Assembly: GCF_030440535.1 (NCBI RefSeq)
Contig: NZ_CP047117.1
Coordinates: 930,001-994,000 of the forward strand
Source of the DNA: Corynebacterium capitovis DSM 44611
GTDB lineage: Bacteria > Actinomycetota > Actinomycetes > Mycobacteriales > Mycobacteriaceae
DNA length: 64,000 nucleotides
Direction of reading: 5' to 3'
The notes below the pieces were generated by a model that was not told the DNA's origin, made no database searches, and saw only the letters and a list, made by a program, of their open reading frames with translations. Positions 54,501 through 63,397 of this stretch are shown piece by piece. Each line of letters starts with the position of its first letter. Position 1 is the stretch's first letter. A program made the translations under genes and the position numbers.

Positions 54501-55468
54501 GGCGTGACCTCGACCCCGCGCCAGTGCTTCTTTTCGATCGCCTCTGCGGCGTCGCGAATGTCCCGCTCTGAAGCGAAGAAGCAGAGAATGTCTCCCTCAC
54601 CCTCGCGCATCAGCTCAGAGATGGCGTCCACGAGGCCGTCGATCATATCGACGTCGACCTGCTTACCGTCGATGTCTGCGACGAGCGGCCTGTACCGTAC
54701 CTCCACCGGGTAGGTGCGCCCCGACACTTCGATAACGGGGGCGGGTTTGCCTGCGGCATCGGCAAAGTGGGCCGCGAACCTTTCGACGTCGATAGTCGCG
54801 GAGGTAATGACCACCTTGAGGTCTGGGCGTCGGGGAAGGAGCTGCTTTAGGTACCCAAGTAGAAAATCGATGTTCAGGCTGCGCTCGTGCGCCTCATCAA
54901 CAATGATGGCGTCATAAGCCATGAGAAGCCGGTCTCGCTGCATCTCGGCGAGCAGGATGCCATCGGTCATGAGTTTGATGGCGGTGGTCGGGGAGGCGTG
55001 ATCGTCGAATCGGATGGAGTAACCCACCGACTCGCCAACGCTTTGGCCCAGCTCCTCCGCGACGCGCTCCGCGACAGTGCGCGCTGCGAGGCGCCTCGGT
55101 TGAGTGTGGCCAATGACCCCCCGCCGGCCCCGCCCGAGCTCCGCGAGCATCTTCGGAATCTGGGTCGTCTTGCCCGAGCCCGTCTCCCCGGCGACGATAA
55201 CAACCTGGTTGTCCCGCAGCAGCTCGACGATATCGTCGTGCCGTGCGGAGACGGGAAGACCGTCCGGGTACGTAAGTGGTGGCAAGGCAGCGTCCCGCGC
55301 ACTGACGATGCCAGCGGCGCGCTCGATGTCCGCCGCGATGGAAGCCAGCGCCTGTGGTGCCCGGGCCTTTTTCAAACGACGCTGGAAGCGACTGACGTCG
55401 GCCAGCGGTACGGAGTCGAGGCGGGCGAAGAGGTCGGCGCGTGATGGGCGGGTAACAGAGTCGTTCAT
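51566..55468 (-). CDS. hrpA: ATP-dependent RNA helicase HrpA
   Basis: A 1300-residue DEAH/RHA helicase, the length usual for HrpA. Walker A GETGSGKT is at 94-101, followed by the IIVDEAHERS box, the SATID motif, the RRIVLATNIAETSLT segment and QRAGRCGR (motif VI). An OB-fold/HA2 region and the HrpA-specific DUF3418 C-terminal half follow. HrpA rescues stalled ribosomes in E. coli. It is convergent with nrdR, 34 nt apart. Confidence 0.95.
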   Translation of the reverse strand: MNDSVTRPSRADLFARLDSVPLADVSRFQRRLKKARAPQALASIAADIERAAGIVSARDAALPPLTYPDGLPVSARHDDIVELLRDNQVVIVAGETGSGKTTQIPKMLAELGRGRRGVIGHTQPRRLAARTVAERVAEELGQSVGESVGYSIRFDDHASPTTAIKLMTDGILLAEMQRDRLLMAYDAIIVDEAHERSLNIDFLLGYLKQLLPRRPDLKVVITSATIDVERFAAHFADAAGKPAPVIEVSGRTYPVEVRYRPLVADIDGKQVDVDMIDGLVDAISELMREGEGDILCFFASERDIRDAAEAIEKKHWRGVEVTPLFGRLSNAEQHRVFSPHAKRRIVLATNIAETSLTVPGIHYVVDTGLARVSRYSTRTKVQRLPIEEVSQASANQRAGRCGRIAEGVAIRLYSEENFAARPAFTDPEILRTNLASVILTMISLRLGDISDFPFIQPPSPKSIRDGLALLHELGAITDEEHDGAPALTPIGRDVARIPVDPKMGRMLVEANRLGVLDEVTVIVAAMTIQDVRERPLDFQAQADQAHARFKHKSSDFLSSLALWDYIAGSREELSGNAFRSRMKREYLHYMRIREWYDLVRQLRDVEKQMGWSRAADVGGERDADSIHKALLTGLLSNIGARIGDSREFQGARGTRFMVFPGSSLAKRPPEFLMAAELVETSRLWARDVASIEPEWVERAAASLLRHSYSDPVWSRKRSAAMVHQHSQLYGVPIVRDRLVPYHRIDAEGARVMFIRHALIEGDWNRHHAFIEHNESMLARASEIEEKLRRRGILVDDDALYDFYNSKLPAEVTTARHFDSWWKKKRHVDPHFLDFNPADLLIEDVDAAEGAFPDTWRQGGIDYTLSYKFEPGDPFDGVTVAVPVPLLAGFDSHGCDWLVPGLREELVTELIRTLPKALRRSVVPAPDFAVRALPLLQPLSAPLTEQLASVLRGLGGSGIDGSDFNPDALPPHLRVTFAAIDKHGDIIDHDKDLAKLKARQARHIRSSVSRAGRRSETASVSDWTADTLGVIPEAIETTIDGNHVEAYPALEATPGGVKVTVHPTRQAADASMLTASLTLLLRRITVSEAQMTKGLPLRQRVAVDTYPHGGASGLVNDARVAVVRDLLLACGGPVRDPAQFDALFKEVASAAAGEVRRTIVGIAPALPQYLDTLRELDKWEGPAIDDIRTQMAFLLPENAITKHGMERLKHLPRYLEAIRLRLEDMALDPERDAQRQDIVDSVRSRLDAKLRELPTSRGRGKLYKDILWAIQELRVSIFAQRLGTPRPVSPKRIEKMISQLA

Positions 55469-55483
55469 AACTGCCTACCCATG

Positions 55484-56440
55484 TTAATTGCCGATCAAGA
55501 CACGCCCCCGGTCGACTGTCATATGGAACGCCCGCGTCACCAGCGCCCCGAGCGTTTCATACTCCGCCGCGCGGGTTGAACTGGAGCGGCACACCAGACC
55601 GACAGTTCTCTGGGCGATGACCGAGTTATCGAAAGTGGCCAGGCTAAGCCCCGGGCGCGTGCATTCCGTAGCGATGGCAGAGACCGGCACTAAGGTTGAC
55701 CCAAGTCCGGCTACGACAAGCTGCATGATTGTTGTGAGCGAGGAGGCGCGGGCCGCCGATTCCGCCGATGCGGGCTGAGCTGCGTGAACAACTCGGCACA
55801 GGTCGACGATTTGATCGCGCAGGCAATGACCGTCGTCAAGCAAGAGCAAATCGAGGTCCTTGAGCACGTCTAGTGTCAGGTCTCGGCGGCCCGCGAACGG
55901 GTGGCCGTCGTGGGTGACTACGACGAACTCCTCGTCGAAGAGCTCGTACTCAATCATCCCCGTGGTGTCCGTGGGCGTCGCCAACACGGCAATGTCGATT
56001 TGTCCGTCGCGCAGTTGCTGCATGAGGTGACCAGTTTGTTCCTCAACGAGGCGGGGCTCCAGATCGGGGTAGTGTTCCCGGGCGAGGTGGAGGAAGTCGG
56101 GCAGGATGTAGGTGGCCAGTGTGGGAATGATGCCCACGGTGAGCGGGCCCGACAGGCGCCCGTGGGCACCGCGGGAATGAGCGACGAAGCTGTCCGCGGC
56201 CTCGAGCGTAGCCTTCGCGAAGGGGAGAAGCGACTCCCCGAGGGGGGTCACGATGACCTTGCGCGTCGAACGCTCGATCAGCTGGATACCCAGCCCGGAT
56301 TCGAGGGCAACAAGAGCCTGCGAGAGTGACGGCTGCGAAATGTGCAGCTTGTTGGCGGCCGTGCCGAAGTGTCGGTTTTCGGCAATCGTGACAAAGGTGC
56401 GCAGTTGCGACAATGTCGGCCGGTATTCCTTATTGCCCAT
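55484..56440 (-). CDS. oxyR: LysR-family peroxide sensor OxyR
   Basis: A 318-residue LysR regulator. The N-terminal helix-turn-helix (HFGTAANKLHISQPSLSQAL) is followed by the substrate-binding-like domain with the redox pair Cys206 and Cys215 (GHCLRDQIVDLC), which is the hallmark of OxyR. It should control catalase and iron-storage genes under peroxide. A TACTGT -10 is 7 nt before the ATG at 56440, so the mRNA is probably leaderless. The frame extends to 56533 without similarity. It starts 89 nt downstream of the Ski2-like helicase gene. Confidence 0.93.
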   Translation of the reverse strand: MGNKEYRPTLSQLRTFVTIAENRHFGTAANKLHISQPSLSQALVALESGLGIQLIERSTRKVIVTPLGESLLPFAKATLEAADSFVAHSRGAHGRLSGPLTVGIIPTLATYILPDFLHLAREHYPDLEPRLVEEQTGHLMQQLRDGQIDIAVLATPTDTTGMIEYELFDEEFVVVTHDGHPFAGRRDLTLDVLKDLDLLLLDDGHCLRDQIVDLCRVVHAAQPASAESAARASSLTTIMQLVVAGLGSTLVPVSAIATECTRPGLSLATFDNSVIAQRTVGLVCRSSSTRAAEYETLGALVTRAFHMTVDRGRVLIGN

Positions 56441-56447
56441 GCCTATT

Positions 56448-56453
56448 ACAGTA
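56448..56453 (-). promoter_or_regulatory. -10 for leaderless oxyR
   Basis: TACTGT on the minus strand, 7 nt before the oxyR ATG. Confidence 0.5.
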
Positions 56454-56529
56454 CAAGACACTGATAGGGCCCCAATCGCTAAAAGGGAGAATTTGCTCAT
56501 CAAATCTTTTCGACGCCGGCGCGTCCCCC

Positions 56530-59073
56530 TCACGCCTGCAGTAGCGCGAGAGACTTCAAACGCACCTCTCCCGCCTCGTCAGAAGCGTCTAGGTCCACGA
56601 CGCCGTGGAGTTGGAAAGCGTTGTCACCGGCTGGGTCCTTGATCGTCTGGACGACGCTCCACAGCCGTGAGTCCTCGTCACTCACGCGGATATACTCGGC
56701 GCCCCGGGCATCCGCGTCGGTGAGAACGTCGTCGTACTCGTCGAAGTAATCGTCGAGCGCAGTGGGCCATTCGGGACGGTCCGCCTTGTCCAGGTATTCC
56801 AGCATCGCATCCAGTTGCTCTTCCTTTTCTAGCGCGAATAACTCCACGAAGCGGAAGAAGTAGTTGCGGACCATGACACGAAACGCCCGTCGGTTGGACG
56901 TCAGGGCGGTGGGGTCCTCCACCCCAATGGCGAGCTCAAGTTCGAGCGTCTCAGTGGAAATTGGGGTGGTGTCATCGGCCATGTGGGCCCACTCGTCGAT
57001 GAGGGAGGAATCGACCTGGCGGATAAGCTCACCCAGCCAGGAAATGATGTCTTCCAACTCGTCGTTGAGATAGGACTCCGGGAGGGAGTGCGACAGGGTG
57101 CGCCAGGCATCCGTGAGATACCGCAGAACAACCCCCTCCGAACGTGCCAGGCTATAGGTGGAAATGACGTCCGAGAAGGTCATTGCGTGTTCAACCATGT
57201 CGCGTATGACGGATTTGGGCGATAACGTGAAGTCGGCTGCCCACGGGTTGCCCTTTACATACGTCTCGTAGGCGTCCTCGAGCTCGTCTTCTAGCGGTTT
57301 CGGGTACGTCACCTCCTCGATAAGCGCGATGCGTTCGGTGTAGTCCACGCCGTCCGCTTTGAGCGCGGCGATCTCCTCAGCCCGCGCCTGAGTTTGCTGG
57401 GCCTGTAGCAGCTGCCGGGGGTCGTCGAGAATCGCTTCAAACGTAGAGAGGACGTCCAGCGTGTACGTTTCGGACTCAGGGTCAAGGACAGTCAAGAAGG
57501 CGAGCGCGAAGGGCGACAGGGGCTGGTTCAGCGCGAAATCGCGGTCGAGCTCCCGGGTGAGTGTGTAAGGGCGCATGGCTGGCGAGTCAGGAGTACGCTC
57601 CACAACGCCCGCGGCGATCAGCCCGCGGAATAGCTCAACCGCGGTGAGGATGTCCTTGTTCTGCTTGGCTCTGCCGTCATGGTTCGTCCGCAGCAGGTGC
57701 CGCATGTGGTCGTAGCCGTCGCCGGGCCTCGCGACGACGTTGAGCAGCATGGAATTGGACACGCTGAACTGGCTGGTTAGCTCTTCGGGCTCCGCCTCCG
57801 TTAGACGGAGGAATGTCTTCTCAGACCAGGAGACCTCGCCCTCACGGGCGGATTTCTTTCGTATCTTCTTGAGCTTGCGGGGATCGTCGCCTGCGCGGCG
57901 GCGGAGGCGGACGTTTTCGATCTCGTGCTCCGGCGCCTCCACCACGACGGTTCCCTCGGTGTCGAAGCCGGCGCGCCCGGCACGCCCGGCTATCTGGTGG
58001 AATTCGCGTGATTTGAGGATGCGCTGGCGGGAGCCGTCGTACTTGGCAAGGCCGGTCATCAGCACGGTTCGGATCGGGACGTTGATCCCGACGCCGAGTG
58101 TATCGGTGCCACAGATGATTTTCAGCAATCCTGTCTGGGACAGGCGTTCCACGAGGCGCCTGTACTTGGGCAGCATCCCGGCGTGGTGAACGCCGATCCC
58201 GCGCCGCAGCAATCGAGATAGCGTCTTCCCAAAGGACGTCGTGAACCGAAAGGCGCCGATTTCGTCGGCGATGCGCTTCTTTTCTTCAGGCGTGACAATC
58301 GTCATGCTGGTCAAGGCCTGAGCGCGCTCAGTCGCCTCCCGCTGCGAAAAGTGGACGACGTAAATGGGGGCTTTGCCCGTCGCAAGTAGGTCCTCTAGCG
58401 TTTCGTGGACGGGGCTGAAGACGTAGTGGAAATCAAGCGGGACGGGGCGCTGCGACCCGCCGACGAACGTGGTTGCTCGGCCGGTTCGCTGGGAAAGGTC
58501 ATCTTGGAGCCAGCGTGTGTCGCCGAGGGTGGCGGACATGAGGAGGAATTGGCACCCGGGTAGCTCCAGCAGAGGGACCTGCCACGCCCAGCCCCGGTCC
58601 GGTTCCGAGTAGTAATGGAACTCGTCCATCACGACCTGGTCGATGGGGGAGTTCTTGCCTTCCCGCAGCGCGATGTTGGCAACAATCTCCGCCGTCGCCG
58701 CAATGATCGGGGCGTTGCCGTTGACGGTGGCATCGCCCGTCATCATGCCAACGTTATCCGGCCCGAAGATCTCACACAGCGCAAAGAACTTTTCACTCAC
58801 CAAGGCCTTGATAGGCGCGGTGTAAAAGCTGCGTTTGCCGCGCGCCAACGCCACAAAGTGGGCTGCGTTCGCCACCATCGATTTTCCGGAGCCCGTCGGG
58901 GTGGCCAAAATGACGTTTTCACCGGCAACGAGGGAGAGAGTCGCTTCTTCCTGCGCGGGGTAGAGCGTGATGCCGCGCGATTGCGTCCATGAGACGAAAG
59001 AATCCCAAATCACGTCGTCGAGAAGCGGTGCTGGGACGTCGGCGAGGTCGGAGATCATGTCGGCGAGGTTCAC
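56530..59073 (-). CDS. DEAD/DEAH-box helicase with DUF3516 (Ski2-like)
   Basis: An 847-residue superfamily II helicase. Walker A ATPTGSGKS is at 57-65, then VVMDEFHYYSEPDRG (DEFH box), LMSATLGD, HHAGMLPKYRRLVERL and QIAGRAGRAG. The C-terminal 400 residues form the actinobacterial DUF3516 region. These proteins resemble Mtr4/Ski2-type RNA helicases and are probably involved in RNA turnover. A TACGGT -10 is 7 nt before the GTG at 59073, favouring that start over the longer open frame (59157) or the ATG at 59058. Confidence 0.9.
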   Translation of the reverse strand: MNLADMISDLADVPAPLLDDVIWDSFVSWTQSRGITLYPAQEEATLSLVAGENVILATPTGSGKSMVANAAHFVALARGKRSFYTAPIKALVSEKFFALCEIFGPDNVGMMTGDATVNGNAPIIAATAEIVANIALREGKNSPIDQVVMDEFHYYSEPDRGWAWQVPLLELPGCQFLLMSATLGDTRWLQDDLSQRTGRATTFVGGSQRPVPLDFHYVFSPVHETLEDLLATGKAPIYVVHFSQREATERAQALTSMTIVTPEEKKRIADEIGAFRFTTSFGKTLSRLLRRGIGVHHAGMLPKYRRLVERLSQTGLLKIICGTDTLGVGINVPIRTVLMTGLAKYDGSRQRILKSREFHQIAGRAGRAGFDTEGTVVVEAPEHEIENVRLRRRAGDDPRKLKKIRKKSAREGEVSWSEKTFLRLTEAEPEELTSQFSVSNSMLLNVVARPGDGYDHMRHLLRTNHDGRAKQNKDILTAVELFRGLIAAGVVERTPDSPAMRPYTLTRELDRDFALNQPLSPFALAFLTVLDPESETYTLDVLSTFEAILDDPRQLLQAQQTQARAEEIAALKADGVDYTERIALIEEVTYPKPLEDELEDAYETYVKGNPWAADFTLSPKSVIRDMVEHAMTFSDVISTYSLARSEGVVLRYLTDAWRTLSHSLPESYLNDELEDIISWLGELIRQVDSSLIDEWAHMADDTTPISTETLELELAIGVEDPTALTSNRRAFRVMVRNYFFRFVELFALEKEEQLDAMLEYLDKADRPEWPTALDDYFDEYDDVLTDADARGAEYIRVSDEDSRLWSVVQTIKDPAGDNAFQLHGVVDLDASDEAGEVRLKSLALLQA

Positions 59074-59104
59074 GCCCCCAACCGTAGCCGACAGGCCGGG
59101 GAGC

Positions 59105-60193
59105 CTAAGCTCGGCCTGAACCGCCCTCGCCCGGCTCATCCTCCGAGTCCCCGCCATCTTCCGGCCCGGGCTCCTCGGAAGAACCAGGGGAGAAGTGGTC
59201 GTTCAACCGAGCGGCATCCCCTCCAAAGGGCAGTCCCCTCGTCTCCGGGTCACCGCCTCGATCGGCATCCCTGTCAGCGATTGCGGCGAGGAAGTTCTCG
59301 AATGCTTCCCCGATTTGTTCGCCGGTGGGAGTTTGCGCCTCTCCCGGCATCATCGCCTCGGGGTTGCGTTGCCTGTATTCCTGCATCTCTCGGTCGTAGT
59401 GCTCTTCGAGGGCCTCGACGACCTGGGAGATCTCCTCTGATGCGTGAGTCTGCTCGGCCAGTTGGCGCGACACCCTGTCCATGTCCCGCTCTAGGGAGCG
59501 CAGGGGGAAATCGAGGCCGGAGACATCTGAGACCGACTGGAGGAGCTGGTAGGTCGCGTAGGGGTAGGGGGACGCGGCGACGTAGTGCGGAACATGCGCG
59601 GTGTAACCGGCTACCGATCGACCCCGTTCATGGAGCTCGCGCTCAATCATGATGGCGGCGGACCCGGGGATTGAAACCATCCCGTCGAAGGTGTACATCG
59701 ACCCAACGAGGTCGCGGTCGTTTCCGTGCGCGGAAACGACCAGGGGACGAGTGTGCGGCGCGCCCATCGGGGCTGAGTAAACGCAGATGGTCTTGTCCAC
59801 GCCGAACCGATCCACGAGGTCCGCAACGGCATGGCTGAATGCGTCCCACCGCAGGTCGGGCTCCGGCCCCGAAAGCAGGAGAAAGGAAGTTCCCGATGAA
59901 TCGCGAACCACGCGCATATCCAATTGGATGTCCTCGACGCTGGAGATCTCGTGGTGCGCGATGGTGACCATCGGGCGGCGCGAGCGGTAGTCGATCAGCT
60001 CGTCAGTGCTAAACGTCGCCACTGCGCGCGATTCGAGCGCGCTCTTGATATGCTGCGCCACACCCTCTACAGCGTGACCAGCGTCCGCGTAGCCCTGCAT
60101 CGCCACGATCAAAACCGGGCCCGCCGAAGCAGAACCCGGCACCGCCGGGGCAGGGTACTCCAGTTCATACATAGTGCGGTCCGAGTCCGACAT
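59105..60193 (-). CDS. PAC2 family protein
   Basis: A 362-residue protein of the PAC2 (proteasome-assembly-chaperone-like) family, with VLIVAMQGYADAGHAVEGVAQHI near the N terminus and SVAGYTAHVPHYVAASPYP in the middle. A Glu/Gly/Asp-rich tail of about 80 residues follows. It is conserved beside the Ski2-like helicase in corynebacteria. The role is unknown, and corynebacteria generally lack the 20S proteasome. The ATG at 60193 has AAAGGAGG upstream. Confidence 0.85.
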   Translation of the reverse strand: MSDSDRTMYELEYPAPAVPGSASAGPVLIVAMQGYADAGHAVEGVAQHIKSALESRAVATFSTDELIDYRSRRPMVTIAHHEISSVEDIQLDMRVVRDSSGTSFLLLSGPEPDLRWDAFSHAVADLVDRFGVDKTICVYSAPMGAPHTRPLVVSAHGNDRDLVGSMYTFDGMVSIPGSAAIMIERELHERGRSVAGYTAHVPHYVAASPYPYATYQLLQSVSDVSGLDFPLRSLERDMDRVSRQLAEQTHASEEISQVVEALEEHYDREMQEYRQRNPEAMMPGEAQTPTGEQIGEAFENFLAAIADRDADRGGDPETRGLPFGGDAARLNDHFSPGSSEEPGPEDGGDSEDEPGEGGSGRA

Positions 60194-60431
60194 GGTGTGT
60201 CCTCCTTTAACCGGCCTTCTGACGTTGCTTCCCATAACGGCGGCGCCACGGAGTTCATTCCCGAGGCGAACTGCTGAAAACAACCAATTATGTCCGAATT
60301 GTCTCCGTTTCGCTACCGGCATTGCACGCGGCCTGTGGATAACGCCCGCGTGTGAACGCACATTCATCCCCAGCGATACGCCGCGCACGCGGGCGTGGAA
60401 CCGTCCGCCGAACCAGGCAGTCCAAAAGAGC
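60194..60431. other. Divergent intergenic region PAC2-DUF4192
   Basis: This 238-nt gap separates two divergent genes. It contains ATTATGTCCGAAT (60288-60300), the same 13-mer found at the fruK upstream repeats (48768-48780). No clear -10/-35 pair could be assigned for the plus-strand gene. Confidence 0.3.
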
Positions 60432-61538
60432 ATGACCACTTCTACATCGGATAACCTTGTCGGGCCCGCGGACCTCATCGCCGCTCTACCCGGAATCCTC
60501 GGTTTCTACCCCCACGAATCAACCATTCTTCTCGGCCTATGCAGCGACTCCGAGGGGCCGCTAGACAGTGTTACTCTCGGGCCCGTCCTTCGCGCCGACC
60601 TCACGCACACGCCCCAGTTGCTCAGTGTCGCGGGCGAGCTCGCCGCCCAGGAGTGCTTCGCCTTCTACGCAGTTATCGTCACCCGTATCCCGGAGTCCAC
60701 AATCGTCGGGGAGACCCAAGCACTTCTTTTCGACGCCACGAGCGCCACCGGTTTACACCTCGTTGACGCTTGCTGGCATGTCTCGGAAATCGCGACCGGA
60801 ACCCCGTACTCGCTCATGTTCGGACCCGGCCGGCAATTCTCAGGATCCGGCGAACTGAGCGAGAACTTTTTCCGGGGCTCGGTGTCCTCGGTGATGTCCT
60901 CGCCCGCCATGGGGGCGCTGCGGGAGGACGGGTCCCTGCCTGAGCTGGATCGGGACCACACTTTCACGTACTTCGACCCGGCCCCGGCGGACCAACCGTA
61001 CGCTGTCGAGGACCGCGTTGCCTTAGCCCGCGTGGCTCAGACCCGGAGCCTCGCTTTGGAAAGATTGCTCGACCTCGGAGAACCCGGGGGAGAAGTGGCT
61101 GTCGAGCACGCACGCGAGTTGTTGCGATCGGCTCCGCCCGGGCCCCTCATCCGGTCCGACAGGAGGTTTGACCCGGAGGCGCTTCCCGAGGAAGATGACC
61201 AGCTCGCTGTGGCCACGCTGCTGTGCACGAGCAAACTGCGGGACCTGTTGATTTCCACTGCGGTGGACAACCCGCTGCCCGCGGGCGCCGCCCTCCTTCG
61301 CATTTCGAAAACTTTTCCGGGCGTCATTCGCGCCAACGCGCTGTGTATCTGGGCATTCATCGCCGCAGAGAGGGGCCTTGCCTCATGGGCGACGGCCGCC
61401 GCCGCGGCGGCGCTGCGAGAAGTACCGGAGCACACTATGTCGTGTTACTTCATCTGGCTAATGCGCAGCGGAAACGTCAGCACGATGCTACAAGCGGCGA
61501 AAGACGGGGTAGGTGCGCACTGGGAACCGAAAAAGTGA
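60432..61538 (+). CDS. DUF4192 family protein
   Basis: A 368-residue actinobacterial DUF4192 protein. The N-terminal family motif is plain: PADLIAALPGILGFYPHESTILLGL. The rest is Ala/Leu-rich and helical, without a signal peptide or membrane segment. No activity is known for the family. The ATG at 60432 begins the conserved region; the frame is open back to 60174 without similarity. It is convergent with galE, 19 nt apart. Confidence 0.85.
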   Translation: MTTSTSDNLVGPADLIAALPGILGFYPHESTILLGLCSDSEGPLDSVTLGPVLRADLTHTPQLLSVAGELAAQECFAFYAVIVTRIPESTIVGETQALLFDATSATGLHLVDACWHVSEIATGTPYSLMFGPGRQFSGSGELSENFFRGSVSSVMSSPAMGALREDGSLPELDRDHTFTYFDPAPADQPYAVEDRVALARVAQTRSLALERLLDLGEPGGEVAVEHARELLRSAPPGPLIRSDRRFDPEALPEEDDQLAVATLLCTSKLRDLLISTAVDNPLPAGAALLRISKTFPGVIRANALCIWAFIAAERGLASWATAAAAAALREVPEHTMSCYFIWLMRSGNVSTMLQAAKDGVGAHWEPKK

Positions 61539-61557
61539 GAGGCGCAGGTGGGCACGC

Positions 61558-62538
61558 CTATGGAGCGCAGTGCGAAGCCGTACCAAGGTTTCGCGTAAAC
61601 GCCCAGGCATCCTCAACAATCCGGGGAAGCGCTGTGCGGGACGGGGCCCAGCCGAGCTCGCGGCCAATCTTTTCGGAGGAGGCGACGAGGACGGCCGGGT
61701 CGCCCGCACGGCGAGGCGCGACGCGGGCCGGAATCTCGTGCCCGGTTACGGTGCGGCAAACGTCGATAACCTCTCGCACGGAGTAGCCATCGCCCGAACC
61801 GAGGTTGTATATGCGGTGAGACCCCGGCACATTGCTCTTAAGAGCGAGAAGGTGGGCATCGGCTAGATCCCGCACGTGGATGTAGTCGCGAACGCAAGTC
61901 CCGTCCTTGGTCGGCCAATCGTCACCGTAGATGAGAGCTTCGTCTCGGAAACCAAGCGCCACCTGAAGGACCAAGGGGATAAGGTGCGTCTCCGTCTTGT
62001 GGTTTTCCCCCGCTGAACCGTACGCGCCCGCCACGTTAAAGTAGCGCAAACTCGTCGCCCCCAGGCCAAACGCGGCGCAATACGATGAGATCGCGTGGTC
62101 GATGGAGAGCTTGGTTGCACCGTAGGGGTTGCTCGGGCGAGTCGGAGCATCTTCGCGAATCGGTACGGATTCGGGCTCACCGTAGGTCGCGGCGGTGGAG
62201 GAAAACACGAGGTTCGTGACCCCGTGCTCTCTCAAGGCGTTGAGCAGCGCAAGGGAAACGACGAGGTTGTCACGCCAGTACTCGTCCGGTTTTTCCACGG
62301 ACTCTCCGACCAATGATCGGGCAGCGAAGTGCAAAACGGCATCGTACCGGCCACCGGACAACACGTCGCCGATGACGTCGACAAGATTGCCTTCGACAAG
62401 CGTGGCCCCGTCCGGAACGGCATCGGGATTGCCGGTGGAAAAGTCGTCGATGATGGTGACCTCATGGCCTTGCTCGAGAAGGACCGTCGCGCACACGCTG
62501 CCGACGTATCCCGCGCCGCCCGTTACAACTACATTCAT
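61558..62538 (-). CDS. galE: UDP-glucose 4-epimerase
   Basis: A 326-residue short-chain dehydrogenase-type epimerase interconverting UDP-glucose and UDP-galactose, the latter needed for arabinogalactan of the cell wall. The NAD motif GGAGYVG is at 7-13, and the catalytic Tyr/Lys pair sits in NPYGATKL. The ATG overlaps the dtxR stop (ATGA), so galE is translated with dtxR, as in C. diphtheriae and C. glutamicum. Confidence 0.95.
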   Translation of the reverse strand: MNVVVTGGAGYVGSVCATVLLEQGHEVTIIDDFSTGNPDAVPDGATLVEGNLVDVIGDVLSGGRYDAVLHFAARSLVGESVEKPDEYWRDNLVVSLALLNALREHGVTNLVFSSTAATYGEPESVPIREDAPTRPSNPYGATKLSIDHAISSYCAAFGLGATSLRYFNVAGAYGSAGENHKTETHLIPLVLQVALGFRDEALIYGDDWPTKDGTCVRDYIHVRDLADAHLLALKSNVPGSHRIYNLGSGDGYSVREVIDVCRTVTGHEIPARVAPRRAGDPAVLVASSEKIGRELGWAPSRTALPRIVEDAWAFTRNLGTASHCAP

Positions 62539-63239
62539 CGTTCGAGCGTCCCATCGACGTTGACACGAAACGCGTGAGTCAATTCGGGCCGCAGCACGAT
62601 GTTGGCCCCCTCGCCGTTCGACACGGTGACACTGCCTTTGGAGGGAGCTTGGGAGACCGTAACCACGCTGCCAACGCGGATCCCGGCGTCGTGCATGGCG
62701 TTGAACTGCTCTTTATTCAACTGGAGGATCTCACTGATCTGCTCGACCGTCGCCGTGACGGGGGTGGCTAGGTCAAGATCGCTGAGGCGGACACCGATGT
62801 TGGTCGCCTCAGCCCCCGTTATGCCCAACTCCACGAGGCCTGGGATGGGAGTTCCGAAAGGGGACCGGCTTGGGTTATCCAAGATGTCAACGAGTCGTTT
62901 CTCGACATCCGTACTCATCACGTGCTCCCAGCGGCACGCCTCTTCGTGAACTTGGGTCAAGTCAAGCCCGAGAACGTCGGTAAGTAAGCGTTCTGCAAGG
63001 CGATGCTTCCGCATGACCGCCGTCGCTTTGGCTCGTCCCAGCGGAGTTAAGGATAGGGAGCGGTCGTGCTCGACGACCATCAGTCCGTCGCGCTCCATGC
63101 GGGCGACCGTCTGCGAAACGGTCGGGCCCGACTGATCGAGTCGCTCCGCAATGCGCGCGCGAAGGGGGGTAATACCTTCTTCCTCAAGCTCGTACACCGT
63201 CCTGAGGTACATCTCCGTTGTGTCTACTAGATCGCGCAC
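62535..63239 (-). CDS. dtxR: Iron-dependent repressor DtxR
   Basis: A 234-residue DtxR. With GTG 63239 as the first codon, all metal ligands known from C. diphtheriae DtxR fall at the same numbers: Met10, Cys102, Glu105 and His106 for the primary site, and His79, Glu83 and His98 for the ancillary site. The N-terminal winged helix ([17 protein letters not shown]) is nearly identical to that protein. A C-terminal SH3-like domain follows. It represses iron-uptake genes when Fe2+ is sufficient. It is cotranscribed with galE and lies downstream of sigB. Confidence 0.97.
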   Translation of the reverse strand: MRDLVDTTEMYLRTVYELEEEGITPLRARIAERLDQSGPTVSQTVARMERDGLMVVEHDRSLSLTPLGRAKATAVMRKHRLAERLLTDVLGLDLTQVHEEACRWEHVMSTDVEKRLVDILDNPSRSPFGTPIPGLVELGITGAEATNIGVRLSDLDLATPVTATVEQISEILQLNKEQFNAMHDAGIRVGSVVTVSQAPSKGSVTVSNGEGANIVLRPELTHAFRVNVDGTLER

Positions 63240-63333
63240 GATGACTATCCTTACTCGTCTTTTCGCGTCTGCCCGCAGGGTCAGCACCTAATACGTCTAT
63301 TCCCTGCCGAAACGCAGGAAAGCACGTTCACAT

Positions 63334-63350
63334 CCTAGCGCACCGCTAGG
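63334..63350. repeat. Inverted repeat between sigB and dtxR
   Basis: CCTAGCG-CAC-CGCTAGG is a 7-3-7 palindrome in the 158-nt gap, about 48 nt past the sigB stop and 95 nt before dtxR. It could be a sigB 3' hairpin (no T run) or an operator. Confidence 0.4.
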
Positions 63351-63397
63351 AGGCAAACGTGCCATACGGCTGGGCCGGAGTTTGCCCAGATCCCCTG

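Noticed and set aside
56440..56533. N-terminal extension of OxyR resembling a signal peptide
   Set aside because: A LysR regulator is cytoplasmic, and a -10 box 7 nt before the ATG at 56440 puts the transcript start inside the extension.
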